From Bipolaris cookei (Eukaryota > Ascomycota > Dothideomycetes > Pleosporales > Pleosporaceae): a stretch of 64,000 nucleotides of DNA. Made by a program: the position numbers and the translations under genes. The first letter of the stretch is position 1; every line of letters starts with the position of its first letter. This document shows positions 23,908 to 34,831 of this stretch, one piece after another. The notes under the pieces were generated by a model that saw nothing but the letters and a program-made list of their open reading frames with translations, had not been told where the DNA came from and ran no database searches. The stretch lies in NCBI GenBank assembly GCA_002286855.1, contig NRSV01000072.1:1-64000 (forward strand), given 5' to 3'.

Positions 23908-25440
23908 GTTGAAGACGACTGCGGATTGACTTTGGGCAGTTGGGTGTGGGCTTCAAATTGGGAGCACAAGTATAGTCATTATATATCTTTCCCCTCTCCG
24001 TACTACACTACCGGAAGCACCGACTAAGTCATGGCGGTCTCCCGCCCTCGGTCACGGCCACTATACAGACCTTCCTATCACAGCTACAATCAACGAGTAG
24101 AATGATCCAAGACGCGCGCAGAAGCAACAATACTGGGCGCAGCATGCAACGGTATGCAAGCCAAGTCGTCTGTCAGGTCTTGGGAATACGGCTAAGAGTA
24201 GGATTCTCATATCATCTTCCCTGTGCCAAGAGCCGCCTCATCTTGGCCAGTATTTCGCCCGAACATCCACATGGCAGCGCATGGTATGCACCCTGCAAAA
24301 AACAACAACCAGGCCTCTGGCGGAATCCAACAAAAGCAGTGGCAGTAGAATAATTACAAGGATGGTAAATTATTGCTACATGCCGCTACTGTCACTGTTA
24401 CCTCTCCTGAACACCATTGGTATCGTCTTGATTTCTTTGTTTGAGTATGCAGACCTCGCTGGTCAGCAAGGTGGCGGGGCCATGGACACGTGAAAGCTAG
24501 CTAATCTTCTCTTCTCCGAGTGCAAGGCCAGAATAGATAGCGTGGTCGGATTAGGCAGCTGCTCTTGTTGCCAAGCCATTGTGGAATTACACAACCAAAG
24601 AAATCCAAGCCACCCTGCCATCGGTGATTAACGTCTACAGAGGGCCTGAAAAGACGCGGCCCATTACCAGCCGACGGGAGCCATTAGCCGCAGTCGTTCT
24701 TTGCGGGCACCTTCCTGTAGGGGCGTGTTGTGGCAAAGATGTCAGCACTGGTCCAGGTGCACTGGCAGTGGGCAAAGGCAAAAGCACTGACGCCATGCCG
24801 TAGACTGATGGCCTTATCGCAGAGGTAGGCAGGTCGTTACATTGATCATATCTATACCCGGCTTGGCGTAGAAGTGCGACGCGGTTGGGATAGAGAGAGG
24901 CTGAGGTGAGGCGAATTCGTGGAAGCCATGGACGAGGAGTAAAAGCGTAACGGTGCCAGGAGAAAGCAACGGGAGAAACGACCATCTTTGTAGGAGCCTT
25001 TGCCTGAACCAAGATACTACCGTCAATGGTCAATCGAGCGCATAGTGGACTGCATTTGAGCAGAATTGAGGCCGTTCTAGGAATGGAGCTGTGGCATCTA
25101 GGCTGATTGGCCCTGCGCGAACAGGGTGCATGCTTCGTGTTCTTGCTAGTCTGGATAGTACCAAGTGCAAACCATGGCCACGGTACTATACCTGCGAACC
25201 TGGTGGATGGGCAGGTTTGGTCTTAACCAAGGCGATCGAGAGTGATCTTGCAAAGCTTGAAGAGCTTGTTGCCGCCGGGGGTTGTGAACGTCTGTCTTGG
25301 AGTATGACATTGTAGTGGTAGTGAGATGGGATGAAAGACTGCGGGCGGGTGAACCTCGGCTAGCCTCCCGTACCCTTGCACATCCTCCTCTCATCACCAA
25401 CGTCCCGCTCCCGTAACCACCAATCAACTCTAACCCGGCC
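23908..25440. other. Intergenic, divergent promoters
   Basis: Lies between two genes transcribed away from each other. Frames on both strands are short and unlike proteins. A TATATATCT stretch near 23978 may be the TATA region of the secreted-protein gene. Confidence 0.5.
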
Positions 25441-26767
25441 ATGAAGCTCACCGAAGACGACCTCTATCGCAACTCGACGCAATATCGAAACTGGTCCTTT
25501 ACTCGTGCACAACTTGCCGAGCAACGTCTAAGGATCAATCTCCAGGCTACTGAGCGCGTCAAGGCGAACCTTGCGCGAGTGCGAGCACAGCGCGCTCAGG
25601 ATGCTGTAGACAGCGACGCAGCGCCACCTGGCGCAGACAAGGAGAATGCAAGCGGGGCAAATACTCCCAATTCAGGCATGCAGACAACCGCTGAGGTCAA
25701 TTGTCTGACTGCCGAAGAGGAACTCACCGTGGTTAATGAGTTTTGCGAACGCGCCATCGCGCTAGGAAACCATTACAGCTTCCCATTGAATGTAGTTGTA
25801 CGCCACTGCCTGGCAATATCATAATTCAGCCATCAACTGATACGATTCCTAGGCAACATGTATTCAATTCATGCGCCGCTTCTATCTCTACAACTCGCCT
25901 ATGACCTACCACGTCAACACCATCCTGCGCACCATCATGTTCATGGCCACCAAGATTGAGCTCTTTAACATCCACGTCTCACAGTACGCAGAAGGTGCCG
26001 GGCGCAACGTGACCACCGAAGACGTTCTCGCACCCGAGTACATCATCATGCAAGGATTGCGGTACAACCTTGACGTACGCCACCCTTTCCGCGCTCTCAA
26101 GGCTGGTCACATGGAGCTACTGGAGATGGTACACGGAAAGTACCAGGGACCACTCCAGGATATGACACCAAAGGAATTGCAGAACAAGATTCTCTCACTA
26201 CCTGCCAAGACCGGTGGTACAGCCATCAAGATGCCAGAGAAGAAGGTCGAAGAGCGAATTCATGCAGCATACGGTACCGCAACAAACATACTACGCACTA
26301 TTGCGGTGCTCACAGACGCATACTTCCTCTACACCCCATCGCAAATTTGGCTCTCAGCCCACCTCCTCGCAGACGAACCCCTCACGCTATTCTACCTCTC
26401 GACCAAACTCCCCCAATCACATCCCCACCATGCCAAACTCTTATCTACTCTGCGCTCATGTGCTTCCCTCATCTCCAGCCACCGTTTATATGTCAACGCC
26501 ACGCTCCCCGCTGCTGAGCGCGACGCCTGCGAAGCAAAACACAAAGCCGAAGTCAAAGCCCTCGTGCAAAAGTTGAAAAACTGCCGGGACCCAGATAAGG
26601 TCGATTTGGTTAAACTGAATCAGGCGCAAAAAAGAGACGCAGTCCAGGGTGATGCGCTAGAGGAGAGCAAAGCTAAGAGGAGGAAGCTTGCGAGAGAGGG
26701 ATACGAAAAAGAATCCGATGCTTTTTGGGGGCCTGAGTTGGTCAAGTCAGACAAGACGGAGAAGTAA
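25441..26767 (+). CDS. CCL1: Cyclin H, TFIIH/CAK subunit (Ccl1-type)
   Basis: Two exons, 25441-25797 and 25853-26767, joined in phase 0 over a 55-nt intron; 423 residues. Cyclin H activates the Cdk7/Kin28 kinase that phosphorylates the RNA polymerase II tail as part of TFIIH. The N-terminal YRNSTQYRNWSFTRAQLAEQ followed by RLRINLQATERVKANLARVR matches the cyclin H opening helix. The first cyclin box runs from about residue 95 to 200 (EEELTVVNEFCERAIALGNH, then ATCIQFMRRFYLYNSPMTYH and ATKIELFNIHVSQYAEG, LAPEYIIMQGLRYNLDVRHP). The second fold runs to about residue 350. A low-complexity insert (about residues 55-90) precedes the box, and the C-terminus is charged and Lys-rich. The protein is somewhat longer than human cyclin H (323), mostly from these two regions. 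Confidence 0.9.
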
Positions 26768-27372
26768 CAAAATCTTGGTTCTTGTTCTTTTCTGGCGTAT
26801 ATGACTGGGACATAATATCAGGACGGCAGGTCTGTTGTGTATAACAAGCGTGTTCTGGTTGGCGGCGTTCTACAGAGAAACAAAAGGGGTTAATAACGAT
26901 ACCATGAAGCGAATCTCATTTCAAAGAGAACAACTGCGTTATTTAGATCAAGATGTGTAGAAATCAAAGGCGTTCTCCTTTATATTTGCTTAAAGATGAA
27001 ATTTGTTGGGGTCTATAATCATCTGGCAATCTCATCCCAATGTTGTGGCTGCAAACAGCAACGTTCTCAATTAGGCAACTTTGGGGCTGAGGTGTAGATT
27101 CTCTGAAGCGGGTGCAATTTACTTACACTCAAGTTTGCACTTGTCAAACCAACATACTTCCGTTTCATGAAAACTACCCAAACAGGTAATCTTAAAAACC
27201 CGTGGATTACTGTACAAAAATAAAAATAAGCAAAGCGCAGCCATCTCCATGCTGCATCGGGTATCCGTTGGTGCACTCAAGGTTGACGGCAGAGGAATTA
27301 CCCAAATAGGAAAGTTTGGAGAGAGGGATGTGGATGACAGCAAAAGAAAAGACGTCGTGTTCGGTTAACTTA
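26768..27372. other. Intergenic, no gene seen
   Basis: Holds the cyclin H 3' UTR and AT-rich sequence up to the transposon insertion. The TA at 27371-27372 is the left target-site copy of the Fot1-like element. Confidence 0.55.
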
Positions 27373-27416
27373 CCTCACGGGTTGGCCGCCCACTTTTGCC
27401 AAGACCACACCAAAAC
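27373..27416. repeat. Left terminal inverted repeat of the Fot1-like element
   Basis: Forty-four bp, starting CCTCACGGGTTGG and ending CACACCAAAAC. The counterpart at the right end is 29176-29236 in reverse orientation. Confidence 0.9.
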
Positions 27417-27431
27417 ACCTACTACCCACAA

Positions 27432-29113
27432 ATGTCACAACAACAACAGCAGTTACAGCCTTCTAGTGAATGTCAAATACAGCTTGCTCTTCAAGCTCTC
27501 AAACAAGACGCGAACCTGTCAGAGCGACGTGCTGCAGCTATCTTTAACGTCTCTCGTAAGACATTATGTGATCGACGCGCTGGACGGACTTCACAAGCAG
27601 ATCGCAGGCCTAAAACAATGAATCTAACTAAGCTTGAGGAGGAGATGGTTGTTGAGCATATACTTGATCTTGATTCACGTGGATTTCCCCCTTAGACTCG
27701 CAGATGTGGCAGATGCGGCTGATATGGCCAATTCTTTGCGCGCCGAGCGCAATCTGGGCCAGGTTGGCCAAAACTGGCCCAGTACGTTCGTCAAGCGCCG
27801 CGCTGAGCTTAAAATGAAGTTTAATCGCAAGTACGACTACAAGAGAGCCCTCTGTGAGGACCCTAAGGCTATTCAAGATTGGTTTGGCCTAGTAGCCAAC
27901 ATAAAAGCCAAGTATGGTATCCAGGATGACGACACGTACAACTTTGACAAGACGGACTTTATGATGGGCCAGATTACTCCTGGAGCGGTTGTCACAGCTT
28001 CAGAGAGACGTGGACGGCCAAAGACTATTCAGCAAGGCAATAGAGAGTGGGCAACAGTCATCCAGGGCATCAATGCGACCGGGTGGACGATTCCGCCCTT
28101 CATCATCCTCAAGGCGTGCCACCACCTCTCAAGCAGGTATAAGAATGGTGATATACCCCAGGACTGGGTTATTGGGGTCTCTGGGAACGGCTGGAAGATT
28201 AATGAGCTTGGTCTTGAGTGGTTGAAGCACTTTAATGAGCATACAAAGAAGATGATTAGTACCCACCGTTTGCTTATTATTGACGGCCACGAGAGTCACA
28301 ACTCGCTGGATTTCCAAAAATACTGCAACGATAACAATATTGTTACTATTTGCATGCCTCCACACTCGTCTCACCTCTTACAGCCTCTTGATGTGGGCTG
28401 TTTGCCCCTTTGAAGCAGGCTGTTTTGCCCCTTTGAAGCAGGCCTATGGACGCCAAGTCGAATCGCTCATGCGCAGCCAGATCAGCCACATCACAAAACA
28501 AGAGTTCCTATCTTGCTTTAAGCAGGCTTTTGACGGCTCATTTACCTCTAGCAACGTCCAAGGAGGGTTTCGAGGCGCTGGATTGGTCCCATTTGACCCA
28601 GAACGGGTCATATCCGCCCTTGATGTCCAGTTGCGCACTCCATCACCCTTACCTGTCGACAACCAGTCCTGGGTGTCGCAAACCCTTAGTAATACCCTAG
28701 AATTAGGGTTGCAATTGACGCTGGTGAAGCAGAGGATCCAGAGGCATATGGATAGCTCACCAACTTCTATGGTGGAGGCTTTTGAGAAGGTCTCAAAGGG
28801 GGCAGCTATTATCGCGCATAAGCTGGTGTTGGCGCAAAAACGTATTACTGAGCTTGAAGCAGCTAACGCAGCCGCCACGCGACGAAAATCGCACAAAAGA
28901 AAGCGGATTCAGGCAGAGGGGACCTTAACACTTGAAGATGCGGCGCGCTTGGCTACTCTTCAGGACTTTGGGGCGCGTAGTGATGGGAAGAAGGTAAAGA
29001 AGCAGAAGCGCGCTGAAGTGGGTGAACCATCTCAACGACGGTGTAGACAGTGTAATATGACTGGGCATAATGCGCGAACGTGTAAGTATGTAGCAGAAGT
29101 AGTCTCTGAATAA
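27432..29113 (+). pseudogene. Fot1/pogo transposase, two frame breaks
   Basis: The reading starts MSQQQQQLQPSSECQ with a Psq-type helix-turn-helix (ALQALKQDANLSERRAAAIF), then a CENP-B-like DNA-binding segment. A single extra base near 27684-27692 shifts the frame at SRGFPP. The DDE catalytic part follows: TYNFDKTDFMMG, LLIIDGHESHNSLDF and MPPHSSHLLQPLDVG. A 22-bp tandem duplication (28396-28417 copied as 28418-28440, with one base difference) then introduces TGA at 28411. The last part ends in a CCHC knuckle CRQCNMTGHNARTC. Family members normally read DETGF at the first Asp; DKTDF here equals two G-to-A changes, in line with repeat-induced mutation. Confidence 0.9.
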
Positions 29114-29175
29114 TATCTCGTATCACATTGCCCTAAATAGGGCCAAAGTGGGCTGCTTTAGGCCATAAAGTGGTA

Positions 29176-29236
29176 GTTTTGGTGTGGTCTTGGCAAAAGT
29201 GGGCAGCCAACCCGTGTGGGCGGCCAACCCGTGAGG
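29176..29236. repeat. Right terminal inverted repeat with internal duplication
   Basis: Inverted match to the left end of the transposon, lengthened by a tandem copy of a 17-bp piece, so that GCCAACCCGTG occurs twice. Confidence 0.85.
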
Positions 29237-29329
29237 TACGTTACTCCGTTTTGCATCTCCGTTTTCCAGCTCTGTTTCGGCCATTTTAGGTTTAGTGCCC
29301 AGCTTACCTAGATGGAGACAGAAAACGGA

Positions 29330-29603
29330 GGGCTGTTCGGTTGCAGCTTCGTTTTGTAGTAGCCACGTCTTGATCATAGGACTTAGTCAACTCTGCTATA
29401 AAGAAAAATTGAGGAGCAAATCTGCTGTAGTTCTGTAGCAAACCGGTGGTTTTAACATTCAGCAGTACCTTGGAAAGTATTACTTCGAAAACCTCCGTTC
29501 TACAGACAACGAAGCCATTCAGAGCCTCCGTTTCCAAAATGGAGCCCAAACCCCATTAGTAAAACGCAAAATGCAGTCGCGAAACGCGCAACTGAACAGG
29601 CCC
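29330..29603. mobile_element. Possible hAT-like miniature element (MITE)
   Basis: About 274 bp with imperfect inverted ends: left GGGCTGTTCGGTTGCAGC and right, read inverted, GGGCCTGTTCAGTTGCGCG. Inside, CTAC...ACGAAGC...CCTCCGTTT pieces (near 29500-29542 and inverted near 29314-29359) form a second inverted pair. There is no coding frame. I did not find a clean 8-bp target duplication, so this is tentative. Confidence 0.4.
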
Positions 29604-30605
29604 TGAAATGGAAAAACGCAGGTCAATCGAGCAGATCTCTCAAGCCTGTCAAACCGGAGATCCTATTTACGTTCGGTCCCGGTTCTACTCTCTCCTTCCC
29701 CGCTAAGCCCCGTTTGGGCGAGTGACGTAATTTGGTACCACGGTGCTGGGCACTCCCGGTTACGAAATCAGACGGGACCCTATTTTTCCCTCTGAACCCA
29801 ACCTATCGGTACTTATCTACCGAGCGAGGCATGAAAAAGGGGAGTGTTCCAAGTCGCGAGAAAAGAGACGGCGCTTAAAGCGTAGAAAGTAAATCGCGGA
29901 AATCAGCAAAATCGCTCGTTATCTTCTTATCCATCGGCGCCCCTATACATTTGCGCTGCTCTATCATTACTCGCAGGAATATTTGTAAGAGTTTATACTC
30001 TGTATAGACCTTACACTTCTTACAAATCCCACTCCTTACTTTTTCGCCTCACTGATCTACCTACTATGCACTCCTCGCCCTCGTATCTCCTGCTCCATCC
30101 GTCTTATCGGTACCGGACAAAAGATACCCTCTCCATCCCCCGCACAGCCAATCACCTCTGCATGCCCAATCCAAACTGCCACTCTCGGCAAGAAGTCAGC
30201 TTCAGGCATTGATTATAGTGGGTTTCCGCTCGTTCCCCGATGGACCCTCGTTCCCCCTTCTTCTTTGTCGTATCGTCTGGACTCGGGCGGACATGGGATA
30301 TTCCCTGTTTTTTTAGAGGGAGTGGGGGGGGGGGGCTTTCGCCTCTTCTAGGTCCTCATGACCATCATCATCATCTCCTCTTTGGTACATGAGAGATTAA
30401 TCACACCATTTACAGTCACGGAATGCTCTCGTGAAAAGAACGGATATTTACAATGTATAAAGATGAGCTTTTGAATTTCTAATATACCTGATTTGCGCCA
30501 CATTGAGCCAGATAGTCGTTAAGAAAAAAGTCATGTTTTGCCACCGTCCTCCCAAACGCCAGCCATGCAATCATAAAGTGAGCTTCCTCATTGCGACATG
30601 AGCAC
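29604..30605. other. Intergenic, no gene seen
   Basis: CT-rich and low-complexity in parts, with a G12 run at 30324-30335 and a CATCAT run near 30364. The right end is the LSG1 3' UTR. Confidence 0.5.
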
Positions 30606-32725
30606 TTAATCCACATATTCCGACCTGACCTTCTTCGCTCTCCTCTTATTCGCCTTGAAATGCTTCTTGCTGTTTATCTTCATCTCTGCTGGATCTACAT
30701 CCTGCTCTAGCGCTGCCATCATCTTGGCTTTCCTGCCGCTCAGCTCTTTGCCTTGCTCACTATACTTGTAGTGGAATGGTTGGCTGACCTTAGCCATTCC
30801 TTGGCCTGGGCCAAAGAAACGCTTGTCCATGCGTTGTGTCTTCTCACCTTGAATAGGTACGCCACCGTCGAAATCGTCGTCCATCAGTGATGCGCCGTCT
30901 TGGGGCATGTCTGCGAGGGACGTGTTACCGGGAACGTTTGCAAGAGGGTGGTGGCGACGCTTAGCAGGCAGATGGTTCACGTCGTAGAGCTCGCGGTTAA
31001 AGTGCTTCTCGTCGATAGGTGGCTCTGTTGGTGGTGGGTGGCAGAACAAGATCTTGCCCTTGACGTAGTCCTTGAGAATGTATCGCGCTGCTCGCGATTC
31101 ATCGGGTTGACCGAGACCCTGAGTGGAGAAGCCTCGAGCAATAGCAAAGGCGCGCAATACTTCTTCAGAGGTAAGGACACCAGTGCCACCCTCTTCAAGA
31201 GGGCGAGGATGAATCTTCATTCCATAAAGCGCTTCTAGGAATCGCTGTGGAATTCGCCTGGCAACAAGACCTGCAGGGCCAGTGTACTCTCGCAGTTGGT
31301 CAATTGGAAGGACGCCAGCGCATACAAGCTCAGCTTTTGTCGTCGCAAAGTTGGGGAACACAAGACCGGGGCAATCGCACAAAACGACCTTGTCGCTGAG
31401 GTGAATAGTCTGGAAGTGCTTCGTCTTTCCGGGTGTTGCAGACACAGACACCTTCTTAGCGCCGATCAAAGCGTTGATTGTGGATGACTTTCCTACGTTG
31501 GGATAACCGACTAGACCAATTGACGTCTTGCGCGGCTCGCCATTAGGACCTGTTTCAACATCTGGTGCATGTTGTAGGAAAAGCGCCTCGAGATCTTCTG
31601 TTGTGAGAATTCGCGTTCGCTCGTCACTATCTGCTGCAGCGCTGCTCTCGCCGAGAACGTCAACCGTCTCCTCATCTACCCACTTTTCCTCCTCTTCCTG
31701 TTTGTCTTGCAAGTCAATCTTCTTGGCCTCCTTTGCGAGTTCGTCGTCTTCCTGGTCAACTTCTTCATCTTCATCCTCATCCGAGTAGTCCTCGGAATCG
31801 CCCGATTCGTCGCTTTCCTCTGCCAGCCCACGAGCCTCGTTCATCTCCTTGGCCAACTCAGCCGAGAAGAACTTGAAGTTGATACCAGCTTCAGTGAAAT
31901 AGTCAGCCCAAATTTTTCGCTGCTCCAGTGTCATCATATCCGCCTTGTTGACCAGTAGCAAATTGTTCTTCTTGGGGTCCACTTCCTTGACATAATCCTC
32001 CAAATCCTCGGATCGGAACATGAGCGGGTTTCGGGCATCCACGATTTGCACTACGAGATCGGACCGCTCAATGACACGCCACAATTGTCTCCATACTTCG
32101 AGGTTGCGCTCAAAGGGCGTCATGAGCAGATCGTTGTTCTCTTGCAATTCCGCCAAGCCTCTTCGCCACTGCAGCAGCGCTGACCTTTCCAACTCGTCCA
32201 ATTCCTGTGGCGTAGTCTGCGCATCCCACTTTGGTCGCCTCGGCACTGTCAATCTATTCCTGTTCTCCTTGTGTCTCCGAGTGACATTGCGCTCCTCAGC
32301 CGCCGAGAGGAGGTATGGGTTCTTCTGGTCCTTGTGAATAATCTTAACGTTGTTCATTTTCTCGGCCGTGAAGTCGGTACCAGCCAATTCGGCGGTCGAA
32401 AGGAAGTCGTCGAGAGCGCCTTGTTCAGTGACAGAGCGCATCTTTACCCATGCCGCCTCCTTCTTCTCGTTGGTGATGTACTGTAGGATGTTAGCATAAT
32501 CCAAACAACATGTTATAAGTCTTCGAAGCAGCTGCGCTACTCTGCGCAAGCTTGCGAAAGGACTCAAATACAATTTTTTCATACCTTCTCGCCATTTTGA
32601 CCTGTCCGCTCAATTCCCTGGTTAAAGTTGCCCCTCCGCATGTCGGCACCTTTGCCTTTGCTGAACCGATCGTTCATCAGGCTGTTGCCCAGCCCAACAC
32701 TCTTCTTGGACTTTGCGAGCACCAT
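30606..32725 (-). CDS. LSG1: Large-subunit GTPase 1 (Lsg1), 60S biogenesis
   Basis: Two exons, 32725-32585 and 32480-30606, phase 0, with a 104-nt intron; 671 residues. Lsg1 is a cytoplasmic circularly permuted GTPase that triggers release of the export adaptor Nmd3 from pre-60S subunits. The permuted order is plain: G4 NKAD at residues 225-228, then G1 GYPNVGKSS at 372-380, then G3 DCPG at 416-419, with VSATPGKTKHFQT as the G2/switch region between. An acidic insert (about residues 265-325) separates G4 from G1. The C-terminus is basic (KHFKANKRRAKKVRSEYVD), as in the family. The start MVLAKSKKSVGLGNSLMNDR is the conserved N-terminus. The gene is divergent from LTV1 with 246 bp between start codons. 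Confidence 0.95.
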
Positions 32726-32971
32726 GTTTACTGCTAATTCCAAGTATTCTGTAGTTGTGGTGTTGTGATCCCAAAAGAGGGGTGTGAGTCGAAAGAGAAA
32801 GTTGAGAACCAAAGTTGCCCCACGTCATTCACTGGCTCCACTCGCCTAAATTATTTTTTGAGCGCCCGACGCCTAAAGACCCTTCCTTTGTAAGCGCGAT
32901 TCCCCAGACTTCCACAGCCAACACTTGCCACTTCAACACTTACACGAAAACAGTTACACCGTACCTGCAAG
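32726..32971. promoter_or_regulatory. Bidirectional promoter of LSG1 and LTV1
   Basis: Only 246 bp separate the start codons of two ribosome-assembly genes, one for each subunit, so both promoters must overlap. It contains a CACGTCAT element (32821-32828), readable as ATGACGTG on the other strand, near the middle. No TATA box is obvious on either side. Confidence 0.7.
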
Positions 32972-34483
32972 ATGCCTCGCCGAAAGTTCATGTTAGCAGA
33001 GAAATTGCGCGTGCTGTGATACCCCGCTGACCCCGCGAATAGCGATAAGAAGACGGCGATAAACTTTCGCCTCGTGCACCGCGCACAGAATGACCCGCGA
33101 ATCCACGATGAAGACGCTCCGCAGATGGTCTTTGCCGAGACCGTTGCGCCAAATCAACGCGAAGTATCGGAGCCTGCAGGAAGTTCGCGGGCGTCGCAAT
33201 ACTCGACGGCGACGGGGCGAAGCAAGATCAAGTCGAGACGTGATTTAGAGAGCGAGTACGGATCTAAAGTGCGGAACAACGAAGGCGAGGCCGCCAACTA
33301 CGGCATTTTCTACGACGACACCGAGTATGACTACATGCAGCACATGCGCGACCTGGGCACTGGTGGTGGCGATGCATACTTTATCGAGGCCAAGCAGGAA
33401 AAGAAGGGAAAGCAGAAGATGGACTTGGCTGACATGCTGCGAGACACTTCACTCAATGATAGCAAGAGCCAGGCCGATATGAGTGTGAGCAGCAACATCA
33501 GCAGCGTGAGCGACTTTTTCGGCGAGGACATGGCCCCCTCGGAGTTTGTACGGAAAACAACCTACCAGGACCAGCAGAACATCCCAGACGCTCTGGCAGG
33601 CTTCCAGCCCGACATGGACCCGAGGTTACGAGAAGTGCTCGAGGCGCTCGAAGATGAGGCCTATGTTGACGATGAGGAGGATATTTTCAACGAACTAGCA
33701 CAAGACGGCTACGAAATCGATCAAAGAGAATGGGATGCCAGCGCCAACTTTGATGACAACGAGCGAGACCCAATGGATCGCTTCCTGGATGAAGAAGATC
33801 CTGGCTGGGAAACTGACGACACAATTAAAGCATCGTCTCCCAAATTCAAAGCCAAGAAGTCATCTGAGGATCCTACGGACCCTTCATCCCTCCCCGCACC
33901 AGATGCAGCGCCCGCACCAGCAGATGCAGAAGACATGGCGTACCTAAAGGAATTCAAAAAGTTCAAGGAAGACGTCAAAGCCGCTAGACCTAACAAGCCC
34001 GCCGCCGCACCCGCAGACACACAATCCTTCATCACCGGCGCCTCAGCCCTCACCTCGGGCGGCCGCAAGAAGAAGCGCAAAGGCGCAATGACATCCACAT
34101 CCGGCTATTCCATGTCATCCTCCGCCCTCCACCGCACAGAAGGCCTCACCCTCCTCGACCAGCGCTTCGACAAAATCGAAGAAGAATACGCAAACGACGA
34201 CGTCTTTGACTTCCCCGACGACGCGTCCATGGTCTCCGGTATGAGCAAAATGAGCGGCATGACGGGCGTGAGCCAGTGGTCTAGTAGTCAAGCCCCGCCT
34301 TTGCTCCGCTCCGATTTTGACTCCATTATGGATGATTTTCTGGGTAACCATCATACGCAGGGTAAGCGAAGGGTCAAAAAGGGGAAGCAGCAGACGGGGT
34401 TGGAGCAGTTGGATGAGGTGAGGAAGGGACTCGGGGCGCCGATTGTTAAGCCAAAGGATCATTTTAGTGTACTAAAGGCTTAA
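32972..34483 (+). CDS. LTV1: Low-temperature viability protein Ltv1, 40S biogenesis
   Basis: Two exons; the first is only 20 nt (32972-32991), followed after a 51-nt intron by 33043-34483; 486 residues. Splicing produces MPRRKFIDKKTAINFRLVHR, the almost invariant Ltv1 N-terminus, which proves the tiny exon. Ltv1 is an assembly factor of the 40S beak; its release after casein-kinase phosphorylation allows Rps3 to settle. Further family marks are YGIFYDDTEYDYMQHMRDLG, the acidic middle and a C-terminal basic block (KRRVKKGKQQTGLEQLDEVR). The Ser/Met-rich segment around residues 340-420 is low-complexity. Confidence 0.95.
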
Positions 34484-34831
34484 GAGTTGTCGTGCTTTTT
34501 TTTGTTGATTGTATGGAACGGCGTTTTGTTCTTGGGAGGGTCATGAATAGGTGTGGGAACTGATTTTCTCACGTGATATATACATGTATACCCACATGTC
34601 GGTGTATGGAATTTATGACGTAGATGGGAATTATGGAAATTCTTCTTTTGATTTGTCTAGCTGTCTTGTCACAGTGGTCATCTGTACTTGTGATTGTGTC
34701 GTGGTATTCTTTGATTCATTCGTTCATTCATCAACATCGTGATACATATTCTATTCCCCCATCAATGTACATAAAACAGACGTGCACCTGCAGTCCATCG
34801 CATTGCCCTACTTCTCTGCCGCTCAACCCAT
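34484..34831. other. Intergenic between convergent genes
   Basis: Contains 3' UTRs of LTV1 and the acid phosphatase gene, and one TCACGTGA palindrome at 34569-34576. No gene seen. Confidence 0.55.

Larger units (their letters stand above)
27373..29236 (+). mobile_element. Fot1/pogo-type DNA transposon, defective
   Basis: A complete 1864-bp unit bounded by TA at both sides (27371-27372 and 29237-29238), the usual Tc1/mariner target duplication. The left end CCTCACGGGTTGGCCGCCCA is repeated inverted at the right end, and the similarity continues through GCCAAGACCACACCAAAAC for about 44 bp in total. The right end holds an extra 17-bp tandem copy of the GTGGGC(G/A)GCCAACCC part. The interior is one transposase gene with two frame breaks, so the copy cannot move by itself, but the ends look usable in trans. 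Confidence 0.92.

Noticed and set aside
32579..32812. Longer LSG1 N-terminus starting at 32812
   Set aside because: The extra 29 residues precede the conserved MVLAKSKKS start and are not like Lsg1 N-termini.
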